From contig MKTY01000020.1 in NCBI GenBank assembly GCA_001898485.1, positions 558,001 to 622,000 on the forward strand: a stretch of DNA of 64,000 nucleotides, written 5' to 3'. Below the pieces are notes generated by a model, which worked only from the letters and a program-made list of their open reading frames with translations, searched no databases and was not told the origin of the DNA. The stretch is from Sphingobacteriales bacterium 46-32. GTDB taxonomy: Bacteria; Bacteroidota; Bacteroidia; Chitinophagales; Chitinophagaceae. Every line of letters begins with the position of its first letter. The first letter of the stretch is position 1. Below, in pieces: positions 36,094 through 45,611 of the stretch. A program made the position numbers and the translations under genes.

Positions 36094-36134
36094 CAGCGCT
36101 ATTGCCCGGTAAATATGGGGAATGCGCTGTTTTT
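36094..36134 (+). terminator. Terminator of the HigBA unit
   Basis: CAGCGC-T-ATT (36094-36103) pairs with AAT-GCGCTG (36121-36129) with one bulged base, followed by five T residues. The rest of the gap to 36325 shows nothing I recognise. Confidence 0.65.
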
Positions 36135-36325
36135 AGATTTGGCTGGATAAACATTTGCATAATCGGGTTAATTGACCTTTACTGCCAGCGTGCCCGCCGC
36201 GACAGTACCTCGCTGTGCTTCCTGCAAACAGCAGTGCAAAAGGCCGACCGGTCAATTGAATCAATGCGTTCATATAATAAGACAGCCGTATTGCTTAAAT
36301 TGCCGGAATCAAATTGCGAACGATT

Positions 36326-36928
36326 ATGCTTACCCATGCCCTTGGCCGCTCCAGCTTTGGCGACCCTGCTCACACCGGCAACCTGCTATCTGCTGAAGAA
36401 GCGAATGCCCTGCTTGAAGAGTGGGTTCCTAATGAACGGCTTCGCCTCCACATGAAGCAGGTTGCTGCCGTTATGAAAGCCTGGGCTCTCCATAAGGAAC
36501 AGGCCGACGCACTCACCGCCCGTAAATGGGAGCAGGCCGGACTCCTGCATGATGCTGATTGGGAAAAATATCCCAACGATCATTGCCGCATTATCATCGA
36601 AGAACTCGAACGCCGCCAGATTGACCCGGAAGTCATCCACTGTATTGCATCGCATGGTCCACGCTATTTTGGGGTGGAACCGCAAAGTAACATGGATAAG
36701 ATGATCTATGCCTTTGACGAACTGTCTGGTTTTATTCATGCAGCCGCACTGGTAAGGCCCGACAGATATGAAGGACTGGAAGTAAAGAGTGTGCTGAAGC
36801 GATTAAAAAGTCCCTCCTTTGCTGCACAGGTCAGCCGCGAAGACATTGCAGATGCTATAGCCCGTATTGATTACAGTCTGGAAGAACTTATTCAATTCAT
36901 TATTGATCATCAACGCAACGTACAATGA
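36326..36928 (+). CDS. HD domain phosphohydrolase-like protein
   Basis: A 200-residue protein with HD-domain residues in order: RLHMKQVAAVMKAWA (His about 42), QAGLLHDADWEKYPNDH (HD pair about 68), VIHCIASHG (His) and YAFDELSGF (Asp). These would bind metal ions for phosphate-ester hydrolysis. The substrate is unknown. Its stop overlaps the start of the following carbohydrate kinase gene (ATGA), so the two are probably cotranslated. The ATG at 36326 gives about 24 residues before the domain; a later non-ATG start is possible. Confidence 0.85.
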   Translation: MLTHALGRSSFGDPAHTGNLLSAEEANALLEEWVPNERLRLHMKQVAAVMKAWALHKEQADALTARKWEQAGLLHDADWEKYPNDHCRIIIEELERRQIDPEVIHCIASHGPRYFGVEPQSNMDKMIYAFDELSGFIHAAALVRPDRYEGLEVKSVLKRLKSPSFAAQVSREDIADAIARIDYSLEELIQFIIDHQRNVQ

Positions 36929-37878
36929 ATAAAATCATCTGCATCGGCGAGGCATTGATAGACATGATCTGTACAGACAGAGGCGAAACCCTGTCGAACG
37001 GACAGCATTTTGTCAAAAAACCGGGAGGAGCCCCTACTAATGTGGCAGCGGCTGTTGCTGCTTTGGGTGGCCGGGTAGATATGCTGGCAAAAGTGGGAAC
37101 AGACCCTTTTGGTCAGCATCTCAAAGAAGTACTGGAAACTTTTGGTGTGGGTACCCGATGGCTCCTGCAGGACTCCCGCTATTTTACAACCCTTGCATTT
37201 GTGTCATTGCTGCAAAACGGCGAACGTGATTTTTATTTCAGCCGGGGAGCAGACGGACAGTTAAGTACCGCAGACCTTCATCAAATCGACCTGGAGGGTT
37301 ATAGTTTTGCCCATTTCGGTTCGGCTACGGCTTTTCTTCCGGGACCATTACAGGATACATATGTGACTCTCCTGCAGGAAGCTATCCGGAAAAAGCTTTT
37401 TATCAGCTTTGATCCCAACTATCGCCACCTTCTTTACAGAGATTGCCGGGATTCCTTTATTGAACAAAGCTGGAATTTTCTGCGTCAATGTAATTTTTTC
37501 AAACTAAGCGATGAAGAAGCATTACTTATAACCAGCTGTTCCAGTCTCGAAGAAGCTGCAAATCATTTGTTGCAGCAAACCAATTGTGCTTTTGCCATTA
37601 CACTGGGTAGCCGGGGTGCTTTACTGGGTTACGAAGGCGCTATTTATACTGTACCGGGTATAGCTGTGAAGCCTATTGACACCACTGGTGCCGGCGATGC
37701 TTTTGTGGGAGCTGTATTATACCAATTGCAGCAGACAGGTATGCACACAGCTAAAAAGGAAAGCGCAGCTTACTGGCAACAACTAATCTCGCTTGCCAAC
37801 AGAGCGGGAGCACGCACCTGCGAATACCTGGGAGCGATGGAGGCATTCAAACATTTAAATAAAGGCATTTTCGATTGA
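36925..37878 (+). CDS. PfkB family carbohydrate kinase, fructokinase-like
   Basis: A 317-residue ribokinase-fold sugar kinase. The start MNKIICIGEALIDMICTDRG, the substrate signature KKPGGAPTNVAAAVAALGG and the catalytic motif IDTTGAGDAFVGAVLYQLQQ (Asp as base) are all present. The overall pattern is closest to fructokinases. Its ATG overlaps the upstream HD-protein stop. On the other strand and tail-to-tail lie trehalase, an MFS transporter and a LacI regulator, so use of glucose- or fructose-containing sugars is likely. The precise sugar is inferred. Confidence 0.92.
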   Translation: MNKIICIGEALIDMICTDRGETLSNGQHFVKKPGGAPTNVAAAVAALGGRVDMLAKVGTDPFGQHLKEVLETFGVGTRWLLQDSRYFTTLAFVSLLQNGERDFYFSRGADGQLSTADLHQIDLEGYSFAHFGSATAFLPGPLQDTYVTLLQEAIRKKLFISFDPNYRHLLYRDCRDSFIEQSWNFLRQCNFFKLSDEEALLITSCSSLEEAANHLLQQTNCAFAITLGSRGALLGYEGAIYTVPGIAVKPIDTTGAGDAFVGAVLYQLQQTGMHTAKKESAAYWQQLISLANRAGARTCEYLGAMEAFKHLNKGIFD

Positions 37879-37900
37879 CTGCTATGCGATACGTATGCCT

Positions 37901-39391
37901 TTACAGGTGATAGCGATGTGTGAGATCAATATAGATACCATTGGTCCAGCCAAACCCATCCTGCCCGGCATATTCACCCCCGCCTGCATCCAGCCCAATA
38001 TCTACTACGTTGTATTTCTCCATCATCTTACCACTGCGCTCATAAACTTTCCTGTTTAGGGAGACCCAACGCGCTGCTATTTCTTTGGCGAGTTGCGTAA
38101 AGCCATACGCTTCCAGCCCCTGTATAGCTATCCATTGAAGCGGAGCCCATCCGTTTGGTGCATCCCATTGCTGTCCGCTTACATGCAACGTGGTAAGAAG
38201 CCCCCCTGGTTGTAAAAAATCGCTGGCGAGCTGACGAGCCACATGCATGGCCTGCTCTGGGGTTGCTATGCGGGCAAATAGTGGAAAGACGGCTGCCAGT
38301 GTGCGACATGCTGACCGGCTCCCGGCAACAAAATTGTAATCGAAATAAAATTCCCTCTTATCATCCCAGCAATATTGCTGAATGGCGGCTGCGCGCTTCT
38401 CTGCTTTTTGTCTGAATAATGCTGCCTTTTCTTTTTGAGCAGTTCTATCTGCAGCAAAGGCTATCAGCTGTTCCTGCAGATACAGCAGGCAATTGAGATC
38501 GACCGGAATAATATCAGTTGTATTAATACTCTCAAATGAGTCGGGGTCCATAAACCAGCGGCTGCTGAAATCCCAGCCCGATGCTGCTCCGGCGCGAAGA
38601 TGCCGGTAAATCAACTGATCTTGCTGAGCACTGTTAGCAGCCAGTTCCACATCCTGACGGTATGCTTCCGGACGAGGCGTATCATGTACGTCCCAGTAAC
38701 GATTAAGATATTCTCCATCTGGCATACGTACTACCTGCAGCACTGCACCCGTACCGTCCAAAAAATCTGCATCACTCATCCACCATGTATATTCCTGTTC
38801 CAGTGGTTCAAGATAATGGCTCAGCACCTGCTCTCCTTTTACCTGCATCAGCAACTGTACCATTTGGGAAAAAAAGGGAGGTTGCGAACGACCTGTATAG
38901 TAAGTACGATTACCGTTGGGAACATATCCGATATGCCGGATGAGATAGGCAAAATTGTTGACCATATTTTCCAGCATAACAATCTGTCCGGTCAGCGGTA
39001 ATCCCAGCATCGTAAAAAAACTATCCCAGTAATATATTTCACCAAAACGCCCTCCAGGAACAATGTAGGGAAACGGCAACGTTATGAGTGAGCTGTTTTC
39101 TTGCACCGGCATACGCGTAAGATGAGTCCACAGCAATGCCACATGCTCATCGATGGTGCAGGTTTCCTGATGTAAGCAGGAAGAGCCGGCCCGCCCGGGC
39201 ACGCTGAAATACTGTGTCACGAATGCAGCAAGGTCAAAGTCATCCTGCCGGCGCAGCTGCCGGTATGCTTCCAGGATTACAGGTATCGGTTGAAGCGGGA
39301 TACAATCTACAAATGTCTTACTGTCTGCAAAGACGGCTCCCAGCTGTACATCTTCAAAAAGCGGATGTGCTTCATAAATTGCTGTTGCCAT
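37901..39391 (-). CDS. treF: Trehalase, glycoside hydrolase family 37
   Basis: Splits trehalose into two glucose molecules by inversion. The 496-residue protein has both GH37 signatures: PGGRFGEIYYWDSFFTMLGL near residue 110 and QWDAPNGWAPLQW near 410. The family's acid residues are expected in the GWDFSSRW and AGGGEYAGQDGFGWTNG regions. There is no signal peptide, so it is cytosolic, like TreF. It is the last gene of a LacI regulator - MFS transporter - trehalase string; the transporter ends 27 bp upstream. Confidence 0.95.
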   Translation of the reverse strand: MATAIYEAHPLFEDVQLGAVFADSKTFVDCIPLQPIPVILEAYRQLRRQDDFDLAAFVTQYFSVPGRAGSSCLHQETCTIDEHVALLWTHLTRMPVQENSSLITLPFPYIVPGGRFGEIYYWDSFFTMLGLPLTGQIVMLENMVNNFAYLIRHIGYVPNGNRTYYTGRSQPPFFSQMVQLLMQVKGEQVLSHYLEPLEQEYTWWMSDADFLDGTGAVLQVVRMPDGEYLNRYWDVHDTPRPEAYRQDVELAANSAQQDQLIYRHLRAGAASGWDFSSRWFMDPDSFESINTTDIIPVDLNCLLYLQEQLIAFAADRTAQKEKAALFRQKAEKRAAAIQQYCWDDKREFYFDYNFVAGSRSACRTLAAVFPLFARIATPEQAMHVARQLASDFLQPGGLLTTLHVSGQQWDAPNGWAPLQWIAIQGLEAYGFTQLAKEIAARWVSLNRKVYERSGKMMEKYNVVDIGLDAGGGEYAGQDGFGWTNGIYIDLTHRYHL

Positions 39392-39418
39392 TATTAAATT
39401 TCTTATTAAAGAAACAGA

Positions 39419-40669
39419 TTACGGATGATGTGGCACCGCCAGCGAACTGCTTTGCTGCTTTACCATTTTGTGGCGGCTGAAAAAAATTATACACAACACC
39501 AGAATGGCCATGGGTACGAGAGAAAAGTAAAACGCTTTTGCCCCTCCGATGTTCTTGAACAGATAACCTACCAGCCTCGAACCCAATGTGCCGCCAACGG
39601 CCGAATATACCACCAGCAGCGAAGCCATGGGACTATGCAGGGGCTTTTCAGTCGCGCTCAGCACAAAGGAATTTATTAATGGATATAAAGGAGCCAGAAA
39701 AAAACCGATCATTGGAAATATATATCCGATAAGCGGTACATCTGCCAGCGAATCGGTACCCAATGGCTTTACATCTTTCGTTGCTGGTAATACCAGTATT
39801 ACCATTAATGCTGCTCCGGCCAGGCAGGCCAGCAGTATCCAGCTCCAGGGTATTCGTTTAACCAGTTGCGAGGCTACATACCGGCCCAGCGCTATCGACA
39901 GCATCAGAATGACTGCCATATATACGCTGGTTTTCTTGCCCAGGTGTAAAACCGTTTCATTGAAACGGGGCAGCCAACTCATAATTCCCTGCTCTGTCAT
40001 TACATACATAAAAGCGGCGATAATAAACACGATCACCAGCGGACGGCGTTGGAGCAGCAGCATCTGAAAAAAATCGTTTTTAAAACTGGTGCCAGGCTTT
40101 GCATACTGCAAGTCAAATTTTGTACTGAGCAGCAGCAGAAACGAAAGCGCAATCAGGCCGGCGAGTAATAAATATATCCTCAGCCATGCGTCGGGATCTG
40201 TATCACTGTAAAACTGCGGAAAGATGATGTAGCCGGCAGCTATGCCAATCATGAAAAAACTTTCAATAGCACTCAGGAGACTTTTATGCTCACTATCGGT
40301 TGAAGTAACCAGGCCTATCAGCGTATACACGGATACTTTTACCACGGCAAAAGAAATACCCACACAGGCAAACAATAACTGTACGGTACCAAAAGAGTTA
40401 CCGAAGTACATGGCGAGGCTGCCTGCAAATACCAGACCTAACCCTATCAGCATTCCGCGTTTATAGCCAAGGCGGGGCAGAAAAGCGCCAATCACAAAAG
40501 AAACAGCTGCGATAGACAGGTCTTTAAACGCCTCGAGTGAGCTGGCCTGTACTTCATCTACATGATACGTGTTGATTGACTTTTGAATAAGTATGCCAAC
40601 GCTGTTAAGCAGAATAGCAAATACGAAATAATTAATAAAAAGTGCGAGCTTAATCCTGGAATTTGACAT
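39419..40669 (-). CDS. MFS sugar transporter
   Basis: A 416-residue membrane protein with about 12 hydrophobic segments, starting at ATG 40669 (MSNSRIKLALFINYFVFAIL). The loop GAFLPRLGYKRGMLIGL is a motif-A-like sequence between helices 2 and 3, and the middle loop (about 195-210) is charged. It lies between a LacI-type regulator (51 bp upstream) and trehalase (27 bp downstream), so it probably imports trehalose or a related sugar. The sugar is inferred from the neighbours. Confidence 0.9.
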   Translation of the reverse strand: MSNSRIKLALFINYFVFAILLNSVGILIQKSINTYHVDEVQASSLEAFKDLSIAAVSFVIGAFLPRLGYKRGMLIGLGLVFAGSLAMYFGNSFGTVQLLFACVGISFAVVKVSVYTLIGLVTSTDSEHKSLLSAIESFFMIGIAAGYIIFPQFYSDTDPDAWLRIYLLLAGLIALSFLLLLSTKFDLQYAKPGTSFKNDFFQMLLLQRRPLVIVFIIAAFMYVMTEQGIMSWLPRFNETVLHLGKKTSVYMAVILMLSIALGRYVASQLVKRIPWSWILLACLAGAALMVILVLPATKDVKPLGTDSLADVPLIGYIFPMIGFFLAPLYPLINSFVLSATEKPLHSPMASLLVVYSAVGGTLGSRLVGYLFKNIGGAKAFYFSLVPMAILVLCIIFFSRHKMVKQQSSSLAVPHHP

Positions 40670-40720
40670 AAACAACCGTTTTGAAGGCAGGGATTAAAAA
40701 CGCTTCAGCAATGAGTCGCC

Positions 40721-41713
40721 TTATAAGGAACCACCCGGTACCAGCACAGCATCGAGTGTGACTTCCCGGGGCGTGGTATTATTAGCCAGGCAGGACAGCA
40801 TTTGTGAAAACGCAAGTTTACCCAGTTTAAAGCCACTCGTTTCCACGTAAGTAATCTTTGGCTTATACAGTGTGGGTATGAGTCCATTACTGATACTGAT
40901 GACGCCAATATCTTCCGGCACACGCAGATTGAGCTCATGAATAGCGTACATAACACCAATCAGGATCAGGTCGCCCATACAAAAGACCACGTCATACTTT
41001 CCTTTTTCCTTCAGGGCTTCGAGGGCAACCCTGCGGGACTCTACAATACTTTCGGGGTAATCGATGTCGATAATTGTATCGGGTGACTGGCTCGCGAAAG
41101 TTTCTTTGAATGACGCACAACGCATTTTAGTAATACTGAGGTGCGGATGCCCGAAAAGGCCGAGTACCCGCTTTTTCTTTTTTTCTATTATCGCATTGGC
41201 GGCAATAGCTGCGGCAGTATTATCTGCCTGACACACCTTATTATAACCTTCGGCTTCGGGTACACGGTCAAAAAAGACAATAGGCACATCCATTTCACGC
41301 AGTTTGCGGAAAGGAGTCATATCTTCTATTTCTGTAGAAATTGAAACGAAAAGCCCCATGATCATCCGCTTCCGAAACAGTTGAAGATTGGCCATTTCGA
41401 TCTGTAGCTGATCGCGTGACTGCATGATGAGAAGTGAATAGCCATGCAGGCGGGCTTCTTCTTCTACTGCCGCAATAAAGGAGTCGTAAAAAAAATTGTC
41501 AACAGAAGGCACGAGTATCCCCAATACATTGCTTTGCCTTGTACGAAGCTGTACCGCGTTATTATTAGGCTCGTATTCCAGCGCTTCGGCCAGTTCTTTT
41601 ACTTTTCTTTTGGTGGAGTCGGCAATATCAGGGTGGTCTTTAAGTGCCCTGGATACAGTAGAAACACTTATACCCAACACAGTGGATAATTCCTTGAGAG
41701 TGCTTTGCTGCAT
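40721..41713 (-). CDS. LacI family transcriptional regulator
   Basis: A 330-residue regulator. The N-terminal HTH and hinge are clear: TLKELSTVLGISVSTVSRAL, DHPDIADSTKRKVKELAEAL and EYEPNNNAVQLRTRQSNV, followed by a periplasmic-binding-protein-like effector domain (VLGILVPSVDNFFYDSFI onward). The ATG at 41713 is chosen; an ATG four codons upstream (41725) is equally possible. It heads the string with the MFS transporter and trehalase and probably regulates them in response to the sugar. Confidence 0.93.
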   Translation of the reverse strand: MQQSTLKELSTVLGISVSTVSRALKDHPDIADSTKRKVKELAEALEYEPNNNAVQLRTRQSNVLGILVPSVDNFFYDSFIAAVEEEARLHGYSLLIMQSRDQLQIEMANLQLFRKRMIMGLFVSISTEIEDMTPFRKLREMDVPIVFFDRVPEAEGYNKVCQADNTAAAIAANAIIEKKKKRVLGLFGHPHLSITKMRCASFKETFASQSPDTIIDIDYPESIVESRRVALEALKEKGKYDVVFCMGDLILIGVMYAIHELNLRVPEDIGVISISNGLIPTLYKPKITYVETSGFKLGKLAFSQMLSCLANNTTPREVTLDAVLVPGGSL

Positions 41714-41763
41714 AATTACCCCCATCGTTTAGTTTGATACCAAATAAGCAATCGTACCACAAT

Positions 41764-41818
41764 ATAAAAAAAATATGCGCACCAGTCCAGTGGTTTTCAC
41801 CTGACTTTGGTGCGCATA
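41764..41818 (-). terminator. Intrinsic terminator of the DUF3179 gene
   Basis: TATGCGCACCA (41774-41784) pairs perfectly with TGGTGCGCATA (41808-41818). On the minus strand the stem is followed by eight T residues. It lies 22 bp after the DUF3179 stop and separates it from the LacI gene. Confidence 0.85.
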
Positions 41819-41839
41819 CTTCTTTATTAATAAATACTA

Positions 41840-42979
41840 TTAGTAACGACTGCCTGCGGGTTGAAAACTGCGCCAGCTATGCCAGAACTCCTGGTAAGCG
41901 GGAAGAGGTTTTAAGGAAGGCAGGTTGTCAATAGATGTGCCATCTATCCGATATCGGTTGGTATTCTGATACAGGGTATCGCCTGAAAGCTTAAAAAAAA
42001 TATCCATCTGCGGTCTCTGCAGGGCAAAAAAACTTTGGCCATCGGCAGCAAGGACCAGCAGTAGTGGCTGTGCACCCAGTGTATCCTGTATGAGCCGCTC
42101 CTGCCTGAGCCTGTTCCAGTCATAGGCGCGGCGGCTTTCGCCGGCACTTATTCCTATGACCCATGATTTTTCATTCCAGGAAAGACTGTCTGAACCGGTC
42201 AGTGACTTTCGGCTACTGCCATTTTCGTAATTGAATGTGCTGTCATAATTGGATACGAATGCCGGATCGGGCTGCATGATGAGAGATCCCGGGTTGAGCT
42301 GCAGCCATTGCTGCAATGTGGTTTGGGTGCTGAAGAGCTCCTTTAGTTTTGTGCCTTTTAGTTTACCAGCTACCGCCTCTCCCGTTGCCTGGCGCCACCA
42401 GCTATGTGTTTCTTCATCTTCGAGCATGGCATTGAAGTGATCCATACCAACCAGCCTGAAACGTGCGGGCTTTCCATTTACGATGGGTTCAAAAATGCGA
42501 CCAGTACGGCATACGGTGCAATAAGTAACCAGCACCGGTTGTCCGTTGATGCGGTCCTGCACCTGATGGTGATACCCTATAAACTGAATGGGATAAGCTT
42601 TTGCCACCTCTCCGATACGTATGCCGATCACCAACCTGTTTGTATCAACCTGGTTTGAGGCGGCATTGGCCATGGCCAGGGTTTGCGGCTGGCGAAACAT
42701 CTGATCGGCCGCCATTACGAAGTTGGCAAAATAAGCTACCGCTGCCAGTAATAATAATGGAGACAGCAACAACCATTTTCTGCGCCATGATGAGCGAAAA
42801 AGTCCTGCCAGGAGCATTACTCCAAAGACGGCTCTGAATACCCAGCGCCAGGTATACAGAAAATAGGCCAGCGGCAGACTGTTCATACGCTGACTGCCTG
42901 GCATGGGCATAATAAAATAAACGTTGGCAATTTCAAACAACAGGAGGCCCAGCCAGCCGATCCAGAATATTTTTTTCAT
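41840..42979 (-). CDS. DUF3179 membrane-anchored protein
   Basis: A 379-residue protein with about three hydrophobic helices in the first 95 residues (starting FWIGWLGLLLFEIANVYFIM), then a DUF3179 domain. The motif PVLVTYCTVCRTGRIF (about 150) carries a C-x-x-C pair typical of the family, and YPIQFIGYHHQVQD and WWRQATGEAVAG also fit. The family's chemistry is unknown; the two cysteines could bind a metal or be redox-active. It follows the TonB receptor by 156 bp and ends at its own terminator. Confidence 0.88.
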   Translation of the reverse strand: MKKIFWIGWLGLLLFEIANVYFIMPMPGSQRMNSLPLAYFLYTWRWVFRAVFGVMLLAGLFRSSWRRKWLLLSPLLLLAAVAYFANFVMAADQMFRQPQTLAMANAASNQVDTNRLVIGIRIGEVAKAYPIQFIGYHHQVQDRINGQPVLVTYCTVCRTGRIFEPIVNGKPARFRLVGMDHFNAMLEDEETHSWWRQATGEAVAGKLKGTKLKELFSTQTTLQQWLQLNPGSLIMQPDPAFVSNYDSTFNYENGSSRKSLTGSDSLSWNEKSWVIGISAGESRRAYDWNRLRQERLIQDTLGAQPLLLVLAADGQSFFALQRPQMDIFFKLSGDTLYQNTNRYRIDGTSIDNLPSLKPLPAYQEFWHSWRSFQPAGSRY

Positions 42980-43135
42980 GGAACTCCGTTTAGTTTAGAT
43001 AAATGAGGCCTGCCGGCCCTTCCTGAAACAGGTATCATTTTCCCGTTATCCGTAATGGTTTTATCATAGCTATTTGTCGCGGTCAAAGAGCGTTTCATCC
43101 AAAAACAACCAGATGTTACTTTGCTTCGCTCTTAA

Positions 43136-45319
43136 TTAAAGCCGCACTATAAAAGAAACGCTTCCATTGCGGCCATCAGATGGCCATATGCCGGGCCCCG
43201 GATAAAAGGTAGGCCGTTTGGTAAAATACTGGTTATTGAACAGGTTATTGATATTGGCTCTTACCTCGAGATTACCCGAAATGCGATAGGATGCGTTTGC
43301 ATCCAGCAACCCATATGATGGTACCAGGCCTACCGCACCTGTGGTCTTCAATGGTTCCTTTGTATTCAATGCATCGGCATACGAGCTGGCAGTAAAACTG
43401 TACAGCAGCGAGAAACTGGCCTTGCGATAACGTACAGAAGCTCCATTGCGGGTAATGAGTGCCGGAGCAGACTCTACCCTGTTACCGCTTACATCAACAT
43501 TATTATTGCCGGATTTCACAAATGCATTTCTGTAGCGGGCATCCGTAATGGCTGTGGAGCTGAACAGGGTAAGCCCCATTTTACCAGACAACATAAAGTC
43601 GGCCTGCACAAACATCTCCAATCCTTTGGTAAAGGAGTTGCCGATATTGGTACGATAGGTATAGAAATTGCCCAGGTTATCTGTTTCGGACAGTGTGCCG
43701 AAACGATCCTGATAGCGAAGCACAAACGCACTTACATCCCAGCGCAGAAAACGCCAGCTGCCCCTGAAGCCGAGTTCTGCATTATATCCTTTTGCATCTT
43801 TGATATTCGGATCAACTTTTTCGTATAATGAACCCGGAATAAGATCCTTAAAGAGCATGGGATGATATGCCTGCGACCAGCCGCCGTAAAACTCACCGGC
43901 ATTATTGAGACGATATGAGAAGTTGACACCCAACAGCGGGAATCTGTGCCGGATGCTAACCGGCAATTCACTGGCCGGATAGTATACGATTGTGCCACTC
44001 ATATCTGTTTTGCCCGATTCAACCCGCACACCGGCATTAATGCTGAGATGCGAAGTGATTTCAAATTTATTCTCGGCAAAAACAGCCATATTGCTGGTAC
44101 GCAAATGCACATCTCTGCCCCATACCGGATCTGCCAGCGTAAGATCGTACTCGGTACCCGTTGTGCCCTTACCCAGTTGTGTACGGTGCAGGTCATTGTT
44201 CATATACTGCAGACCTGCTGCCAGTGTATGCAACCTTGAACCGGTTTTATACTCCTGCAAGACCCGTAATTCTGTTGTGTAACTATTGAACCGGTCAATA
44301 TCCACCTGCCGGTTATTGTACTGCATGGTGGTGGCATTGATGGTGTCCATTACATTGGTGGGCTTATCAAACTGCACACTATTACGCCTGCCCAGCACAG
44401 CTGAACTCAGGAGTTGAATGCGGGTGGCATCGGCGAGTTGCCAGTTGACCGTAATGGAAGGCACGTGAATATCGGGGCTAAAATAATTACGCGAACGGGT
44501 TGCCTGTCGTGGATCCTCATAAAACATACTATCTGTCAACGCTCCCGGTATCCGATACAGGTATTTGGATCGCGACCAGTCGAGCCGTACAGAGAAACGG
44601 GGAGAGGCATCATAAGCGAGCATCACAGATTGAGCTTCCGATTCTGTACGTTCGTTGTGCCGGTAGCCATTTCTTGTTTTACGATGCATATAGGCATAAT
44701 ACCGGAATTTGCCTGATTTTCCGCCGATGGCATTATAGGTGCTTAATAAATTAAAGCTACCAACGGTGTTAATGCTTTCGAACGAAAAGGGGCGCGTTGT
44801 ATCACCCTGTTTGGAAATATAATTGAGCATACCGCCAAACTGTGCACCGTATTGCAGCGATCCGGTACCGCGCACCAGCTCAATGCGGGCAATACTCTCC
44901 ATCGGCATACTATAGTGGCTGGCAGGGTAGCCATACATATCTGAATTGGTCAGTGCGCCGTCTTTTCGGATATTGAATTCCCAACCCCGATGCGGGTCAA
45001 GTCCACGGGCTGCAATATTTACCTGGTTGCCTGTACCATCCATATCATATACAAATACGCCGGGGATTTTGGCAAATAACTGACGGCCTGTTTTGTTGGT
45101 AATATCTGCCGGGCTTTGAGCGAGGTCAATGACCTCCGTTTTCTTTCCAGCGAAAATAAACGTGCCCTGCACAGACGGCAGTGGTTTAATAATGTTCTGA
45201 TGGAGATAAGCTGTTATTACTACACTATCAAGTGACCTTGTTTTACCGATGGTATCCTGCCGGGCTGCCAGCAGCATGGGTAAGAGAGCAAAGCCTGCTC
45301 CAAGAATTTTTTTTCTCAT
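43136..45319 (-). CDS. TonB-dependent receptor (FecA/siderophore-receptor-like)
   Basis: A 727-residue outer-membrane transporter. After a signal peptide (MRKKILGAGFALLPMLLAAR), a short N-terminal segment holds a TonB-box-like SLDSVVITA. The plug follows (about 75-190: IPGVFVYDMDGTGNQVNIAA, ARIELVRGTGSLQYGAQFGG), then a 22-strand barrel ending SVSFIVRL with the terminal aromatic-type signature. It lacks the carboxypeptidase-like N-terminal domain of SusC proteins. Ligand unknown, possibly a metal chelate. It sits downstream of three tandem hairpin repeats. Confidence 0.94.
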   Translation of the reverse strand: MRKKILGAGFALLPMLLAARQDTIGKTRSLDSVVITAYLHQNIIKPLPSVQGTFIFAGKKTEVIDLAQSPADITNKTGRQLFAKIPGVFVYDMDGTGNQVNIAARGLDPHRGWEFNIRKDGALTNSDMYGYPASHYSMPMESIARIELVRGTGSLQYGAQFGGMLNYISKQGDTTRPFSFESINTVGSFNLLSTYNAIGGKSGKFRYYAYMHRKTRNGYRHNERTESEAQSVMLAYDASPRFSVRLDWSRSKYLYRIPGALTDSMFYEDPRQATRSRNYFSPDIHVPSITVNWQLADATRIQLLSSAVLGRRNSVQFDKPTNVMDTINATTMQYNNRQVDIDRFNSYTTELRVLQEYKTGSRLHTLAAGLQYMNNDLHRTQLGKGTTGTEYDLTLADPVWGRDVHLRTSNMAVFAENKFEITSHLSINAGVRVESGKTDMSGTIVYYPASELPVSIRHRFPLLGVNFSYRLNNAGEFYGGWSQAYHPMLFKDLIPGSLYEKVDPNIKDAKGYNAELGFRGSWRFLRWDVSAFVLRYQDRFGTLSETDNLGNFYTYRTNIGNSFTKGLEMFVQADFMLSGKMGLTLFSSTAITDARYRNAFVKSGNNNVDVSGNRVESAPALITRNGASVRYRKASFSLLYSFTASSYADALNTKEPLKTTGAVGLVPSYGLLDANASYRISGNLEVRANINNLFNNQYFTKRPTFYPGPGIWPSDGRNGSVSFIVRL

Positions 45320-45330
45320 AACTAATAAAT

Positions 45331-45594
45331 TAAAAAGAGGCGTCTGTAAAGAATTACAACGCCGTAATCGAATGCTTATATTGTATCAAACTTATGTGGC
45401 CGGTATAGCATTGAAGCTATACCGCAGGAATTGGTCTGTTTTAAAAAGGGGGCGTCCGTAAAGAATTACAACGCCGTAAAATCGAATGCTTATATTGTAT
45501 CAAACTCTTGTGGTAGCAGTGGTTTAACTTTTTTACGGTTTTAAAAAGTGGGCGTCCGTAAAGAATTACAACGCCGTGACGAATGCTTATTGAA
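45331..45594 (-). repeat. Three tandem terminator-like repeats
   Basis: Three copies of one unit begin near 45331, 45441 and 45541, spaced 112 and 100 bp apart. Each contains GGCGT-x2-GTAA-AGAA-TTAC-A-ACGCC (stems GGCGT/ACGCC and GTAA/TTAC) and, on the minus strand, this is followed by TTTTT. The word CGAATGCTTAT sits beside each hairpin at 45369, 45483 and 45580. On the minus strand each looks like an intrinsic terminator, placed between the haloperoxidase-fold gene and the TonB receptor gene. Confidence 0.8.
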
Positions 45595-45611
45595 ATAACC
45601 GATTTACAATT

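Noticed and set aside
45331-45594. Repeats read as a CRISPR array
   Set aside because: Only three units, with long and mostly similar 'spacers', internal hairpins with T tracts, and no cas genes.
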